In this document: positions 43,146 to 51,939 of the stretch, piece after piece | Layout of the letters: the number at the start of each line of letters is the position of its first letter | Numbering within the stretch: the first letter of the stretch is position 1 | NCBI GenBank assembly: GCA_035938875.1 | Contig: DASZGL010000095.1 | Location: 1-64,000 of the forward strand | DNA length: 64,000 nucleotides | Direction of reading: 5' to 3' | From: DASZGL01 sp035938875 | GTDB lineage: Bacteria; Chloroflexota; Dormibacteria; Aeolococcales; Aeolococcaceae | The notes under the pieces: generated by a model | The model's input: the letters and a program-made list of their open reading frames with translations, nothing else | The model's database searches: none | Told to the model about the DNA's origin: nothing | Position numbers and translations under genes: made by a program

Positions 43146-43879
43146 GCGGCGGCCTGGGCGGAGCGCTGCGCGTCGCCGCCGACGCCGAGAAGGTCGCCGC
43201 CGAGGCTGCCCGGTGGCTGGCCGCTGAGTCGCGCGACGTGCGCACCAGACCGGACCGATTCAGCATCGCTCTTGCCGGCGGCAGCACGCCACGCACGCTC
43301 TACCAGCTGCTGGCGACCCCGCCGTACCGCGACACCATGGACTGGCGCGCCTGGGACGTCTTCTTCATCGACGAGCGCGCCGCACCACCAGACGATCCGC
43401 GGAGCAATTACCGCATTGCCAGCGACGCGGTACTCCAACACGTCGACATCGATCCCGGCCACGTCCATCGCATGGAAGCTGAGCGCGCCGATATCGATGC
43501 TGCAGCCTTGGAGTATTCGCAACTCCTGGCTAATACTCTGCCACCGGGGCCGCGAGGTGCCCCTCGACTCGACGTCGTGCTCCTGGGGTTGGGCGAGAAC
43601 GGCCACGTGGCCTCACTGTTCCCTGGAACGCCCGCGCTGCAGGTGACCGACGCCTGGGCGACGCACGGGGTCGCCGACTACGCGCCGTTCGAACGCATCA
43701 CCCTGACCTTCCCCACCATCAACGCCGCGGCCGCGGTCGCCTTTCTCGTCGTCGGAGCCGCCAAGGGTGATGCGCTTCGCCAGACGCTCGCCGGCACCGT
43801 GCCCGCGGCCCGGGTACGCCCTCTCGATGGTGACCTCGTCTGGTTCCTCGACGACGACGCCGCCGGCGAGCTGCCATGA
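43142..43879 (+). CDS. pgl: 6-phosphogluconolactonase
   Basis: 245 residues from GTG 43142 overlapping opcA. The sugar-phosphate isomerase-like fold shows SIALAGGSTPRTLYQLLA, DVFFIDERAAPPDDPRSNY, and catalytic-site LGLGENGHVASLFPGTPAL, exactly as in DevB/Pgl enzymes. It hydrolyses 6-phosphoglucono-delta-lactone made by Zwf. Position between opcA and rpe completes the oxidative branch in this operon. Confidence 0.95.
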   Translation: MSGGLGGALRVAADAEKVAAEAARWLAAESRDVRTRPDRFSIALAGGSTPRTLYQLLATPPYRDTMDWRAWDVFFIDERAAPPDDPRSNYRIASDAVLQHVDIDPGHVHRMEAERADIDAAALEYSQLLANTLPPGPRGAPRLDVVLLGLGENGHVASLFPGTPALQVTDAWATHGVADYAPFERITLTFPTINAAAAVAFLVVGAAKGDALRQTLAGTVPAARVRPLDGDLVWFLDDDAAGELP

Positions 43880-44100
43880 CGGCAGCCACCGACCGCCGCC
43901 GCAACCGTTCTCGCCGCCAGCCGCTGATGCCTGAGGCAGCGGCCAACCCGGCGACGGTGACGCCGCGCCGCTCGCTGACCCAGCCGCAGAGGGCGGAGCT
44001 CTACGACGGGCACCTCAGCGCCGAGTGCTCGATCCGCTTCAACGGCGCGCCGGCGTGCCCGGCGTGTCTCGGCCGAGACCTTCGCCAGCGCCTCGGCTGA
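43876..44100 (+). CDS. Small cysteine-containing protein in pentose phosphate operon
   Basis: 74 residues; ATG overlaps the pgl stop (ATGA), and the gene ends 46 bases before rpe. The sequence is basic at the front and then reads LTQPQRAELYDGHLSAE followed by C-x9-CPAC (ECSIRFNGAPACPACLG), a possible half zinc site. The translational coupling and position argue that it is real. I do not recognise the family. It may form a zinc dimer or bind a partner enzyme. Confidence 0.6.
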   Translation: MTAATDRRRNRSRRQPLMPEAAANPATVTPRRSLTQPQRAELYDGHLSAECSIRFNGAPACPACLGRDLRQRLG

Positions 44101-44146
44101 CGTCGCTGCCGCCGCCGGGCGCCGGCGGCGATGGCATCATCCGCGG

Positions 44147-44851
44147 GTGCCTCGATCGACGTGGCCACGGTGTCGCGACGCCGTCGTCCTCGCTCCCAGC
44201 ATCCTCGCCGCTGACTTCGGCCGTCTCGCCGAGGCGGTCCATGCCCTGCAGGGCAGCGGCGCCGAGCGCATCCACGTCGACGTCATGGACGGCATCTTCG
44301 TCCCCAACTTCACCTTCGGCACCGACACGGTCAGGGCACTGCGCCGAGAGACCGACCTGCCTCTTGAGCTCCACCTGATGATCATCGAGCCCGATCGCCA
44401 TCTCGAGTCCTTCGCCAGCGCTGGGGCCGACGGCATCACCGTCCACTACGAGGCGTGCCCGCACCTCCACCGCACGCTGACCAGCATCCGCGCCCTCGAC
44501 TGCCGGTCCGGCGCCGCGATCAACCCGAGCACGCCGGCCTCGGACCTCGACGACGTCCTCGAGGCCTGCGACCTGGCGCTGGTGATGACCATCGATCCCG
44601 GGTTCGGCGGTCAGCAGCTGATCGGGCGCACCTTGCGCAAGGTCGACCGGGTGCGCGGCGAAATCGACCGCCAAGGGCTGGACACCGAGGTCGAGGTCGA
44701 CGGCGGCGTGGATACGGACAACGCCCGGGCCTGCGTCGACGCCGGAGCCTCGGTGCTGGTAGCCGGCACGGCGGTGTTCGGCCATCCGGGCGGCCCCGCG
44801 GCCGGGGGCCGATCTGTGCTCGAAGCGGCGGGGATGCCCCCGCCCGGCTGA
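44147..44851 (+). CDS. rpe: Ribulose-phosphate 3-epimerase
   Basis: 234 residues, GTG start. LAPSILAADFGRLAEAV, RIHVDVMDGIFVPNFTFG (metal ligands His and Asp), LHLMIIEPDRHLESFASAGAD, TIDPGFGGQQL and EVDGGVDTDNA are all signature segments. It interconverts ribulose-5-phosphate and xylulose-5-phosphate, linking gnd to tkt. The last enzyme of the operon; rpiA/rpiB is not present in the window. Confidence 0.96.
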   Translation: MPRSTWPRCRDAVVLAPSILAADFGRLAEAVHALQGSGAERIHVDVMDGIFVPNFTFGTDTVRALRRETDLPLELHLMIIEPDRHLESFASAGADGITVHYEACPHLHRTLTSIRALDCRSGAAINPSTPASDLDDVLEACDLALVMTIDPGFGGQQLIGRTLRKVDRVRGEIDRQGLDTEVEVDGGVDTDNARACVDAGASVLVAGTAVFGHPGGPAAGGRSVLEAAGMPPPG

Positions 44852-45036
44852 CCCCTGCAACATTCCCGGGGCAGCGCTGTCCTAGATCTATGGATGCGCG
44901 GCTGCCACCCCCCTGTGGCGGTAGCCTCGATGGGCCGGCTGGGCTGCATTCTGCCGGGCCTCGGCACTCATCGCCCCGGCGATGGACCGCCATGTGCGCC
45001 GCGCATCCTTTTCGAATCCCAGAAGGGTGTGCAGAG

Positions 45037-46269
45037 TCAGTTCGCTGACGGAACCTCCTCGGGCGGCGCCTCCACCTCGGCGGCGGCTGCCGCTCCATCG
45101 CGGCGGGGCACGTAGCCGGCTGTGGGCCCTCCGCCGCGCCGCCGCGCCGTCTCGGTGCGCAGCTCCTCGCGCCACGCGGGACGGCGGTCTGTGGGGCGCA
45201 CCGGGGGGATCACCAGACCGGGCAGGTGGCGGCGGGGGCCCGACCACGGGGCTGGAGGCGCCTCAATCGCGTCGGCGATCGCGTAGCCGACGTGCTCGTA
45301 GTTCACCCGCCAGCCGCGGAAGTGCCGCCAGGCCTCGTCGACGGTCGTCTCCAGGTGCCAGCCCGCCTCCTTGACGTGGCGGACGGCGTCGACGAACTCC
45401 GCCTCGGTGAGCTGGATGGCGTCCTCGGGAGACGGATCGCTGTCGAACGGAATGCGCATGCCCGTGGCGATGTCGCGCAGCGCCGTGGCGCTCATGCGCA
45501 GCACCAGACGCGTCTCCGAAGGGGCCGTATAGGGGTTGATGGCTCGTTGCAGCGCGGCGGCGTCGGCCACCGCGAGCACGGCTAGGATCCAGGAGCGCAA
45601 CGGGTGCGGTGAGCGGAAGTAGAGCAGCACCGGGTAGTTGGTATGCGTCTCGGCGACATCCGCCGCCCAGCGCTCCCATTCCGCGTACAGGTCCTTGAGG
45701 TTGTCGACAATGTCGACCAATTCGTGCCGGGCGAGCACCTCCGGCCCCCAGATCGGTGCTCCGCCGCGGCTCTGCAGCATGGTCACCAGCGTCTCGCGCC
45801 GGTTGAAGGCGCCGTAGAGGACCGGCAGGTAGGCGATCTGCACGGCGACGATGATCAGCCCGGTGGCGGCGGCGAGGAAGATCAGCGCGGTCGGCGCGGC
45901 GTCCGTCGCGCTGGCGATGCCCAGGGTCAACATTGAGGAGCCGGAGATGCGCACGGCGTCGCCGAACGAGCCGTTGATCAGCGGCCAGAGCATCAGCGCG
46001 TAGCCGGCGAGGAACAGTCCCAACCACACCCCGAGCAGACTGAGCAGCAGCCCGGGACCCAATGAGGCAAGGATGCGATCGCGTCGCTCCCAGTTGCCGA
46101 AGCGGTCGGCGATCAGATGGAAGGCGGTCACCGTCATCCGCGTGACCGCCGCTGTGATCCGCGAGGACATGCCCCGCGGGACAACGAGCGTTTTGACCAC
46201 GCTCGCCGACGTGCCCAGGACGATGAGCACGCCGGCGGCAAATCCGATCCATTCACCCACGCCGCTCAC
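45037..46269 (-). CDS. Four-helix ion-channel-like membrane protein with cytoplasmic tail
   Basis: 410 residues from GTG 46269. Hydrophobic segments near 8-28, 72-98, 117-145 and a shorter one near 235-255 are visible. Residues SFGDAVRISGSSMLTLGIASATDAAPTALIFLAAATGLIIVAVQIAYLPVLYGAFNRRETLV resemble the pore-loop and inner-helix layout of two-helix ion channels, but no TVGYG filter is present. The C-terminal 250 residues are soluble and Arg-rich at the end. I recall similar proteins annotated only as hypothetical or channel-like. Divergent from the GntR regulator. Confidence 0.6.
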   Translation of the reverse strand: MSGVGEWIGFAAGVLIVLGTSASVVKTLVVPRGMSSRITAAVTRMTVTAFHLIADRFGNWERRDRILASLGPGLLLSLLGVWLGLFLAGYALMLWPLINGSFGDAVRISGSSMLTLGIASATDAAPTALIFLAAATGLIIVAVQIAYLPVLYGAFNRRETLVTMLQSRGGAPIWGPEVLARHELVDIVDNLKDLYAEWERWAADVAETHTNYPVLLYFRSPHPLRSWILAVLAVADAAALQRAINPYTAPSETRLVLRMSATALRDIATGMRIPFDSDPSPEDAIQLTEAEFVDAVRHVKEAGWHLETTVDEAWRHFRGWRVNYEHVGYAIADAIEAPPAPWSGPRRHLPGLVIPPVRPTDRRPAWREELRTETARRRGGGPTAGYVPRRDGAAAAAEVEAPPEEVPSAN

Positions 46270-46361
46270 CCGCGCATGATCGCGGAATCACCGCCGCGGG
46301 CGACGCGAGGCGTCGATTGGGAGGTCGAACAGGCGGCTCGGGAGCACCGTAGACTGACCGC

Positions 46362-47147
46362 GTGGTGGCTCAGGACCCGGTCGACGCAGCCGGCCCCGGC
46401 GACCTGGCCGAACCGGCGCTGCTGCCCCGTGAGCGGCTTGGCGAGAGGGTGCTGCGGGACCTCGAAGATCGCATCGTCACCGGCGCGCTCGTCGCCGGCG
46501 ACCTGCTCCCCGCCGAGGCGCAGCTCGCCGCCCACTACGCCGTCTCCTCGCGAGTCGTGCGCGAGGCTCTGGGGGCGCTCGCCGCACGCGGACTTGTCGA
46601 GGTGCGTCCCGGCAAGGGCACGCTGGTCCGCGGCGTCGACTCGGCTGCGCTGCGTGACTTCTTCGTCGTTGCCATGCGCGCCGACAGCCGGGGGTTGTGG
46701 GACCTCTTCGAGCTGCGCAAGCTGGTCGAGGTGCAGATCGCCGAGCTGGCGGCTCGTCGTGCGACGGGAGCCGACATCGAACGCTGCAGCGACGCGTTGG
46801 CCAGACTCGAGGCTGCGCAGCACACCCCCGAGGCGTACGTCATCGCCGACATCGACTTCCATCAGGCGATCGCGGCCGCCGCGGGAAACCGCATGCTCGG
46901 CCTGCTCCTCGAGGGGCTTCGCGAGCCGCTGCGCATGGCCCGCGTGCGCTCCTGGCAGGGACGGATGCGAGTCGGCCACGAGGTGGCCGACCAGATCGAG
47001 ATGCACCGCCGCATCCTCTTCGCGGTGCGACGTCATCAGCCCCGCGCCGCAGCCGAGGCCATGGCGCGCCATCTCGACCTCGCCGAGGTGCACCTCCGCG
47101 CCGCGGAGATCAGCGATGTTCCGGCGTCGCGCTTGGCGAAACGCTAG
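46362..47147 (+). CDS. GntR/FadR-family transcriptional regulator
   Basis: 261 residues from GTG 46362; TAGACT seven bases upstream could be a -10, making this leaderless. Winged helix LGERVLRDLEDRIVTGALVAGDLLPAEAQLAAHYAVSSRVVREALGALAARGLVEVRPGKGT, then an FCD domain with metal-binding-like residues (D-x3-H in DIDFHQAI, EMHRRIL, RHLDLAE). FCD regulators sense organic acids or sugars. Neighbours give no clear target, though the divergent membrane protein or the thpR-side operon is possible. Confidence 0.88.
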   Translation: MVAQDPVDAAGPGDLAEPALLPRERLGERVLRDLEDRIVTGALVAGDLLPAEAQLAAHYAVSSRVVREALGALAARGLVEVRPGKGTLVRGVDSAALRDFFVVAMRADSRGLWDLFELRKLVEVQIAELAARRATGADIERCSDALARLEAAQHTPEAYVIADIDFHQAIAAAAGNRMLGLLLEGLREPLRMARVRSWQGRMRVGHEVADQIEMHRRILFAVRRHQPRAAAEAMARHLDLAEVHLRAAEISDVPASRLAKR

Positions 47148-47161
47148 CGAAATCGATGCGG

Positions 47162-47725
47162 TCACGACCGCACCGCGAATGGAGCAATGCCGCGCACCAC
47201 GTACCTCGTGCCACCGCGTTCGGGCACGGATTCGAAAAGGGTCACGCGATCGCAGGTGAACGCCGAAAACGCCGGCGCAACCGCGGACTTCCATGCCCGT
47301 CGCGCAACGTCGGGCCACGGGACGCGCGGCCTGCCGATGGTGCAGTGCGCGCGAAACGGCCGTGGCTCGGCGGTGAAACCGGCCCGGACGAGCGCGTCCT
47401 CGGCGGCCGCGGCGAGCCGGCTCAGCTCGCCCGCACCGCCATCGACGCCGAGCCAGAGCACCCGTGGCGTGCCCCTGTCGGCGAAGCTCCCGTAGCTTCC
47501 CAGGCGCACGTCGAAGGGTGCTGCCCCCTCGACCGCAGCGCCCACCGCGCCAAGCACCCTCGGGACATCGTCCTCAGACAGATCGGCGAAGAAATGCAGG
47601 GTGACATGAACCGTCTCCGGCCGCACCCAGCGCACTGCCGGGACTTCCTCGCGGAGTCGGGCAAGAGCGTCGGCGACAGAGTCGAGCGCGGGCGGCGCGA
47701 CGGCGATGGCGACGAATGCGCGCAC
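47162..47725 (-). CDS. thpR: RNA 2',3'-cyclic phosphodiesterase
   Basis: 187 residues. Two HxTx motifs of the 2H phosphoesterase family are intact: HVTLHFFADL near residue 40 and HCTIGRPR near 129. Length and order agree with bacterial ThpR (LigT), which hydrolyses 2',3'-cyclic phosphates in RNA and has weak ligase activity. It is the last gene of the long leftward run, ten bases after the parvulin-like gene, and converges on the GntR gene. Confidence 0.9.
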   Translation of the reverse strand: MRAFVAIAVAPPALDSVADALARLREEVPAVRWVRPETVHVTLHFFADLSEDDVPRVLGAVGAAVEGAAPFDVRLGSYGSFADRGTPRVLWLGVDGGAGELSRLAAAAEDALVRAGFTAEPRPFRAHCTIGRPRVPWPDVARRAWKSAVAPAFSAFTCDRVTLFESVPERGGTRYVVRGIAPFAVRS

Positions 47726-47735
47726 TCCGGCGATG

Positions 47736-48740
47736 CTAGGGACGGGGACTGAAGGCTGCAGTCGGCGAAGGTGTGGCCGCCGGCGACGCTGCCGGCGTCG
47801 GGGAGCTGTGTATCGGCGCGTTGCAGGGTTGCAGGCTGGGGTCGAGGAACACCTTGATCTGCCCCGCGTCGCAGTACTGGGCGACGGCGTCGAGCACCGA
47901 CTGGGTGAACCAGTCGGGTCGCTCTTTCACCGTGTACGGGCGTGGCGCGGCGACCAGGATGCGGTGCAGGCTTCGCGAGGTGGGCCCCGACGCGTCGAGT
48001 CGGAGGATCTCGTAGCCGGCGTCGTCGCGCACCGCGGGGTTGGTCATCGCACCGACCTTCAGCGAGTTGACCGCCGCGGCGAACGCCGGCGCCTCAGCGC
48101 GCAACTGGTCGACGCTGATGGCGCCCAGGTCGCCGCCCTTGGCCTTCGAGGTGTCGTCGTCGGAGAGCTGCATGGCCAGGGTCGCAAAGTCGTTGCCCGA
48201 GGTGATGTCGGCGACGATGGTCGCCGCCCGCTGTTGAGCGAACAGGTCCTCGAGTCGCTGCTCGTTGATCCGGGCGCGAATCTGGTCGCGCAGCTGGGCA
48301 ACGGAGCCGCCGGCTTCGCTCTGCTGCGTCTGTAGCTGGTCCATGCCGCCGACAGCCTGCGCTGCCGCGTCGAGCTCCGCCTGAACGTCGCTGTCACTGG
48401 CGGAAATGTGCTGGTACTGCGCTTCGATGGAGATCCGCGCATCGACGATGAGGCTCTGCAGCACCTGGGCACGGAGCTTCTGCAGGAAGGCCCCGTATTG
48501 CGGCGAGCCGGACTGGGGGCCGCCACCCTGCTGGATGGCGGTCAGCGCCGAACGCAGCCGTGCGTCGAAGAGGTCGCTGGAGATGACCACCGATCCCACC
48601 TGTGCCACCGGCTGCGGCGCCGCTGCACTGCCGGAATCGTGCGCGCGCAGGCGTAAGCCCGCGAGCACCGCGCCGATGACGAGCGCCGCTGCGATCGGCA
48701 CCGCGTACAGCATGAGCCGGCGTCGTCCCCGGGCAGGCAT
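47736..48740 (-). CDS. Membrane-anchored parvulin/SurA-like peptidyl-prolyl isomerase
   Basis: 334 residues from ATG 48740; a longer frame exists, but this start is five bases from the SDR stop. Basic cluster and one membrane helix (MLYAVPIAAALVIGAVLAGL) put the rest outside. A SurA-like N-domain (VGSVVISSDLFDARLR ... ARISIEAQY) is followed by a PpiC-type region (DFATLAMQLSDDDTSKAKGGDLGAI) and a C-terminal Thr/Pro tail. The conserved HILV strand that usually opens the isomerase domain is weak; isomerase activity is likely but not certain. Confidence 0.72.
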   Translation of the reverse strand: MPARGRRRLMLYAVPIAAALVIGAVLAGLRLRAHDSGSAAAPQPVAQVGSVVISSDLFDARLRSALTAIQQGGGPQSGSPQYGAFLQKLRAQVLQSLIVDARISIEAQYQHISASDSDVQAELDAAAQAVGGMDQLQTQQSEAGGSVAQLRDQIRARINEQRLEDLFAQQRAATIVADITSGNDFATLAMQLSDDDTSKAKGGDLGAISVDQLRAEAPAFAAAVNSLKVGAMTNPAVRDDAGYEILRLDASGPTSRSLHRILVAAPRPYTVKERPDWFTQSVLDAVAQYCDAGQIKVFLDPSLQPCNAPIHSSPTPAASPAATPSPTAAFSPRP

Positions 48741-48745
48741 GGACG

Positions 48746-49423
48746 TCAGGCCCTGCCGTACACCGGGACCAGGCCGCCGCTGACGACACCCGACTCGCCA
48801 CCGAGCAGCCAGCTGACCACCGCGGCGACGTCGGCCACGGCGACCCAACGACCATGGTCGGCATCGGGCATCGCCGCACGGTTTGCCGGGGTGTCCATGG
48901 TGCTCGGCAGCACCGCGTTGACGGTGATTGCACGATCGCGCAGCTCACGTGCCATGACCTCGACGAGACGTGCAACGGCGACCTTGGACAGTTGGTAGCC
49001 GGCCTGATTGGGCTGCACGTCCACCGCCGCACGTCCCGCGGTGAGCACGATCCGCCCGCCACCACCGTGTTCGAGCATCGCCTGCGCCGCGGCCCTGGCA
49101 AGACGCCAGGGACCGAGGAGGTTGAGCTCGAGCTGTTCGAGCATCGCTGGGTCGCCGATCTCGTGAGCGCGGCCCGGCGCATAGCCGCCGGAACAGCTCA
49201 CCGCGGCGGTCCACCGGCCGGTGGCAGCGACGCGAGCCGCCAGCGAGTCCACCTGCGCCGCATTCGACAGGTCGCACTGGACGTGGATCGCACCCCGCGG
49301 CAGATCACCCTGATCGGGACGCCGGCTGAGAGCGATGCACGTCCAGCCATCGGCGACGAGGCGAGCGACGACGGCGCGGCCCAGGCCGCCGGTGGCGCCG
49401 CCGACCACGGCGACATCGCTCAT
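48746..49423 (-). CDS. Short-chain dehydrogenase/reductase
   Basis: 225 residues from ATG 49423, overlapping the MFS stop (ATGA). Cofactor loop VVGGATGGLGRAVVARL, a NAG-like segment VSCSGGYAPG, and the active-site YQLSK with preceding IVLTAGRAA are visible. Near-complete SDR of the classical small type. Substrate not predictable. The MFS gene upstream and PPIase downstream form one transcript. Confidence 0.88.
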   Translation of the reverse strand: MSDVAVVGGATGGLGRAVVARLVADGWTCIALSRRPDQGDLPRGAIHVQCDLSNAAQVDSLAARVAATGRWTAAVSCSGGYAPGRAHEIGDPAMLEQLELNLLGPWRLARAAAQAMLEHGGGGRIVLTAGRAAVDVQPNQAGYQLSKVAVARLVEVMARELRDRAITVNAVLPSTMDTPANRAAMPDADHGRWVAVADVAAVVSWLLGGESGVVSGGLVPVYGRA

Positions 49424-50748
49424 CGCGTCGCGGGATGCAGAGAGCCGATGTTGCGCAACGGCGCTCGCGTCCCAGCCACGACCGCGACAACGCCGACGAC
49501 GAGTGCGCCGACGCCGATGGCGTCGAAGAGGGGGACGACGTGTCCCACCAGCCCGTAGAACAGCGTTCCCAGGGGCTGCAGCCCGGCGAGGATCATGGTG
49601 TAGATCCCCAGAAGACGGCCGCGCATCGCCGGATCGGTCTCGGTCTGCAGGAGGGTGGTCATCGAGGTGTTCATCGCCAGGAATCCGAAGCTGACGCCGA
49701 CCAGCGCCGGGAGGGCGACGCCGAGGAGCTGAGCGTGGCTGAGGGTGAACAAGCTGAATGCGTAGATCACCCCACCGCCGACCAGCATGCGGACGCGGGT
49801 GCTGCCCCTTCCCAACGACGCGATGATCAGGCCGGCAGCCAGTCCCCCGACTCCGCCGGTGCTGTACATCAGGCCGAGCACCCGAGCATCGCCGTGGAGG
49901 GCAGTTTTAGCCAGTACCGGCAGATACGGCATGTAGGCGACGCCCAAAAACGACAGCGTCGCCGCGCTGATGACCAGCAGGCGCACCATCGGATCGTGCA
50001 GCGCCAGGCGCAGTCCCGCGGCGATATCGCCCATCGGCGAGCTCCCCGCGCGGCGGGGCAGTGGCTTGATGTCGGGGATGACGGTGAGCAAGACGCTGAT
50101 GGGCACGATGTAGGCAAGACCGAGGGCGAGGAAGCAGGCGCCGGGTCCGACGGTTGCCAGCAGAAGACCGGCGATCGAGGGGCCGATGATCCGGCAGGTG
50201 CTCATGGTCACCGAACCCAACGCCACCGCGCTGACCACCAGCTCGCGATCGACGAGGTCGCCGATCAAGGCCTGGCGGGTGGGCAGGTCGACGGAGTCGG
50301 CCGAGCCGAAGACGAAGGCGACGAGCGCGATCGCGGCGAGCGAGGCATGCCCGCTGAAGGCGACGACGGCGAGGCTGCACGAGCTGACGCCGAGGATGCT
50401 CTGAGTGACGAGAAGAATGCGGCGGCGGGGAACGCGGTCGGCGACGACGCCCCCGGCGAGCGGGAACACGATCGCGGGAAGACCCTGACAGGCGGCGACC
50501 ACACCGACCGCTGTCTGGCTGCCGGTCACCTGGAAGACGAAGTAGCCGAGAGCGACCACCTGCATCCACATGCCCAGCAGCACTGGCCACTGCGCCGCCC
50601 AGTACCAGCGGAAGGGCCTGACCCGCAGCGCCGGTGGCGGGAACCGCGGAACTCTGGGCGCCTCGGCGCCGGCCAAGACGTTCGACGCCGCGGGCTGCGC
50701 AGCCGTCTCCGCGATCACCTCCGTGGTCGTCTCCACGGCGAGGATCAT
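49420..50748 (-). CDS. MFS transporter (MFS_3/EntS-like)
   Basis: 442 residues with about twelve hydrophobic segments. The A-motif GGVVADRVPRRRILL in loop 2-3, and the sixth-to-seventh loop PDIKPLPRRAGSSPMGDIAAGLRLALHDPMVR, place it in the EntS/tetracycline-like MFS_3 group of exporters. The N-terminal tail of 45 residues is unusually long and Ala/Pro-rich. Probably an exporter; substrate unknown. It is coupled to the SDR by a four-base overlap. Confidence 0.88.
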   Translation of the reverse strand: MILAVETTTEVIAETAAQPAASNVLAGAEAPRVPRFPPPALRVRPFRWYWAAQWPVLLGMWMQVVALGYFVFQVTGSQTAVGVVAACQGLPAIVFPLAGGVVADRVPRRRILLVTQSILGVSSCSLAVVAFSGHASLAAIALVAFVFGSADSVDLPTRQALIGDLVDRELVVSAVALGSVTMSTCRIIGPSIAGLLLATVGPGACFLALGLAYIVPISVLLTVIPDIKPLPRRAGSSPMGDIAAGLRLALHDPMVRLLVISAATLSFLGVAYMPYLPVLAKTALHGDARVLGLMYSTGGVGGLAAGLIIASLGRGSTRVRMLVGGGVIYAFSLFTLSHAQLLGVALPALVGVSFGFLAMNTSMTTLLQTETDPAMRGRLLGIYTMILAGLQPLGTLFYGLVGHVVPLFDAIGVGALVVGVVAVVAGTRAPLRNIGSLHPATR

Positions 50749-50783
50749 CGCAGAGCCGCGCCGCAGGCCTGCCCGCGCAGCGG

Positions 50784-51935
50784 TCAGATAACCGCGACCT
50801 CGGCGTCGATGTCGCCGCGCACGAAGCGCTGGGGGTCGTACGGGGACAGGTCGATCGCAGGTTGGCGGCCCAGGACCACGTCGGCGAGCAATTGGCCGAT
50901 GGCCGGAGCCTGCATGAAGCCGTGGCCGCTGAAGCCGCAGCAGAGCCAGAAGCCGCTCACTCCGGGGGCCTCGCCCACGATCGCCTGGTTGTCGGGCGAG
51001 ACCTCGTAGAGGCCGGCCCAGCCGGTTCGGATCCGGGCACGCTCGAGGACCGGCAGGCGCCAGGTGGCGTGCTCGATGAGGTGCTCGAGGAAGTCCCAGG
51101 CGACGCTGGTGTCGAAGGACGACGGTTCCGCGGGGTCGCTCATGCCGAGCAGCAGTCCCTCACCCTCGGGATGGAAGTAGAACGAGGTGTGGAAGTCGAC
51201 GGTCATCGGCGCCGGCCGTGTCAGGGAGAAGCTCTCGGTGACGAAGATGTGCCGCCGGTACGGCCGCACGGGGACGTCGACACCCGCCAGCCGTCCCACC
51301 AGCGCGGCGTACGGCCCTGCGCAGTTGATGACGAGGCCGGCAGCAACCCGCCGGCCACCGGCGTGCACCGCCATCACGCGATCTTTCTCGACGTCGATGC
51401 CCTCGACGGCGCACCCCTCGACGATTGTCGCGCCATGCCGGCGTGCCGCAGATGCGTAGCCCATGGTCACCTCGTGGGGACCGGCAAGGCCGTCGCTGGG
51501 ACACCAGGTCGCCGCGGTGAGGTCGTCGCGGCGCAGGTCGGGCACAAGCTCGACGGCGGCGTCGACCGAGAGCAGCTCGACGTCGTCGAGACCGGCTTCG
51601 CGCTGCACCTCGACGTTTCGCGCGAACTGTGCGGCCTCGGCGTCGGTCGTTGCCAGCAGCAGGTACCCGATCTGACGCAGCGCCGCTGTGGCGCCGGTCT
51701 CCTCCTCGAAGCGCTCCAGCATGGCGCGGCTCATCCGGCTGACGCGAACATTGACCGCGGTGGAGAACTGCTGGCGCACCCCACCCGCACCGCGCGCGGT
51801 CGAGCCGGCGCCCAGCTCACCGCGTTCCAGCAATACCGGGCACATCCCCCCGCGGGCGAGGTGATACGCGAGGCTGCAGCCGACGACTCCGCCGCCGACG
51901 ATGACGCACTCGGCGGACGCCGGCAGCTCGACCAC
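50784..51935 (-). CDS. FAD-dependent amine/amino-acid oxidoreductase (DAO family)
   Basis: 383 residues, GTG start. FAD loop CVIVGGGVVGCSLAYHLARGG at residues about 10-30, GSTARGAGGVRQQFS near 45, and C-terminal RTGWAGLYEVSPDNQAIVGEAP and GFSGHGFMQAPAIGQLLAD resemble sarcosine oxidase beta/dimethylglycine or glycine oxidases. It would oxidise an N-methyl amine or amino acid with FAD. It lies four bases after the hydrolase gene and 35 bases before the MFS. Confidence 0.88.
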   Translation of the reverse strand: MVELPASAECVIVGGGVVGCSLAYHLARGGMCPVLLERGELGAGSTARGAGGVRQQFSTAVNVRVSRMSRAMLERFEEETGATAALRQIGYLLLATTDAEAAQFARNVEVQREAGLDDVELLSVDAAVELVPDLRRDDLTAATWCPSDGLAGPHEVTMGYASAARRHGATIVEGCAVEGIDVEKDRVMAVHAGGRRVAAGLVINCAGPYAALVGRLAGVDVPVRPYRRHIFVTESFSLTRPAPMTVDFHTSFYFHPEGEGLLLGMSDPAEPSSFDTSVAWDFLEHLIEHATWRLPVLERARIRTGWAGLYEVSPDNQAIVGEAPGVSGFWLCCGFSGHGFMQAPAIGQLLADVVLGRQPAIDLSPYDPQRFVRGDIDAEVAVI

Positions 51936-51939
51936 GGGG

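Noticed and set aside
49435..51009. 524-codon plus-strand frame under the MFS and FAD genes
   Set aside because: The opposite strand encodes clearly recognised proteins with motifs; this frame is low-complexity Gln/Asp/Arg-rich.
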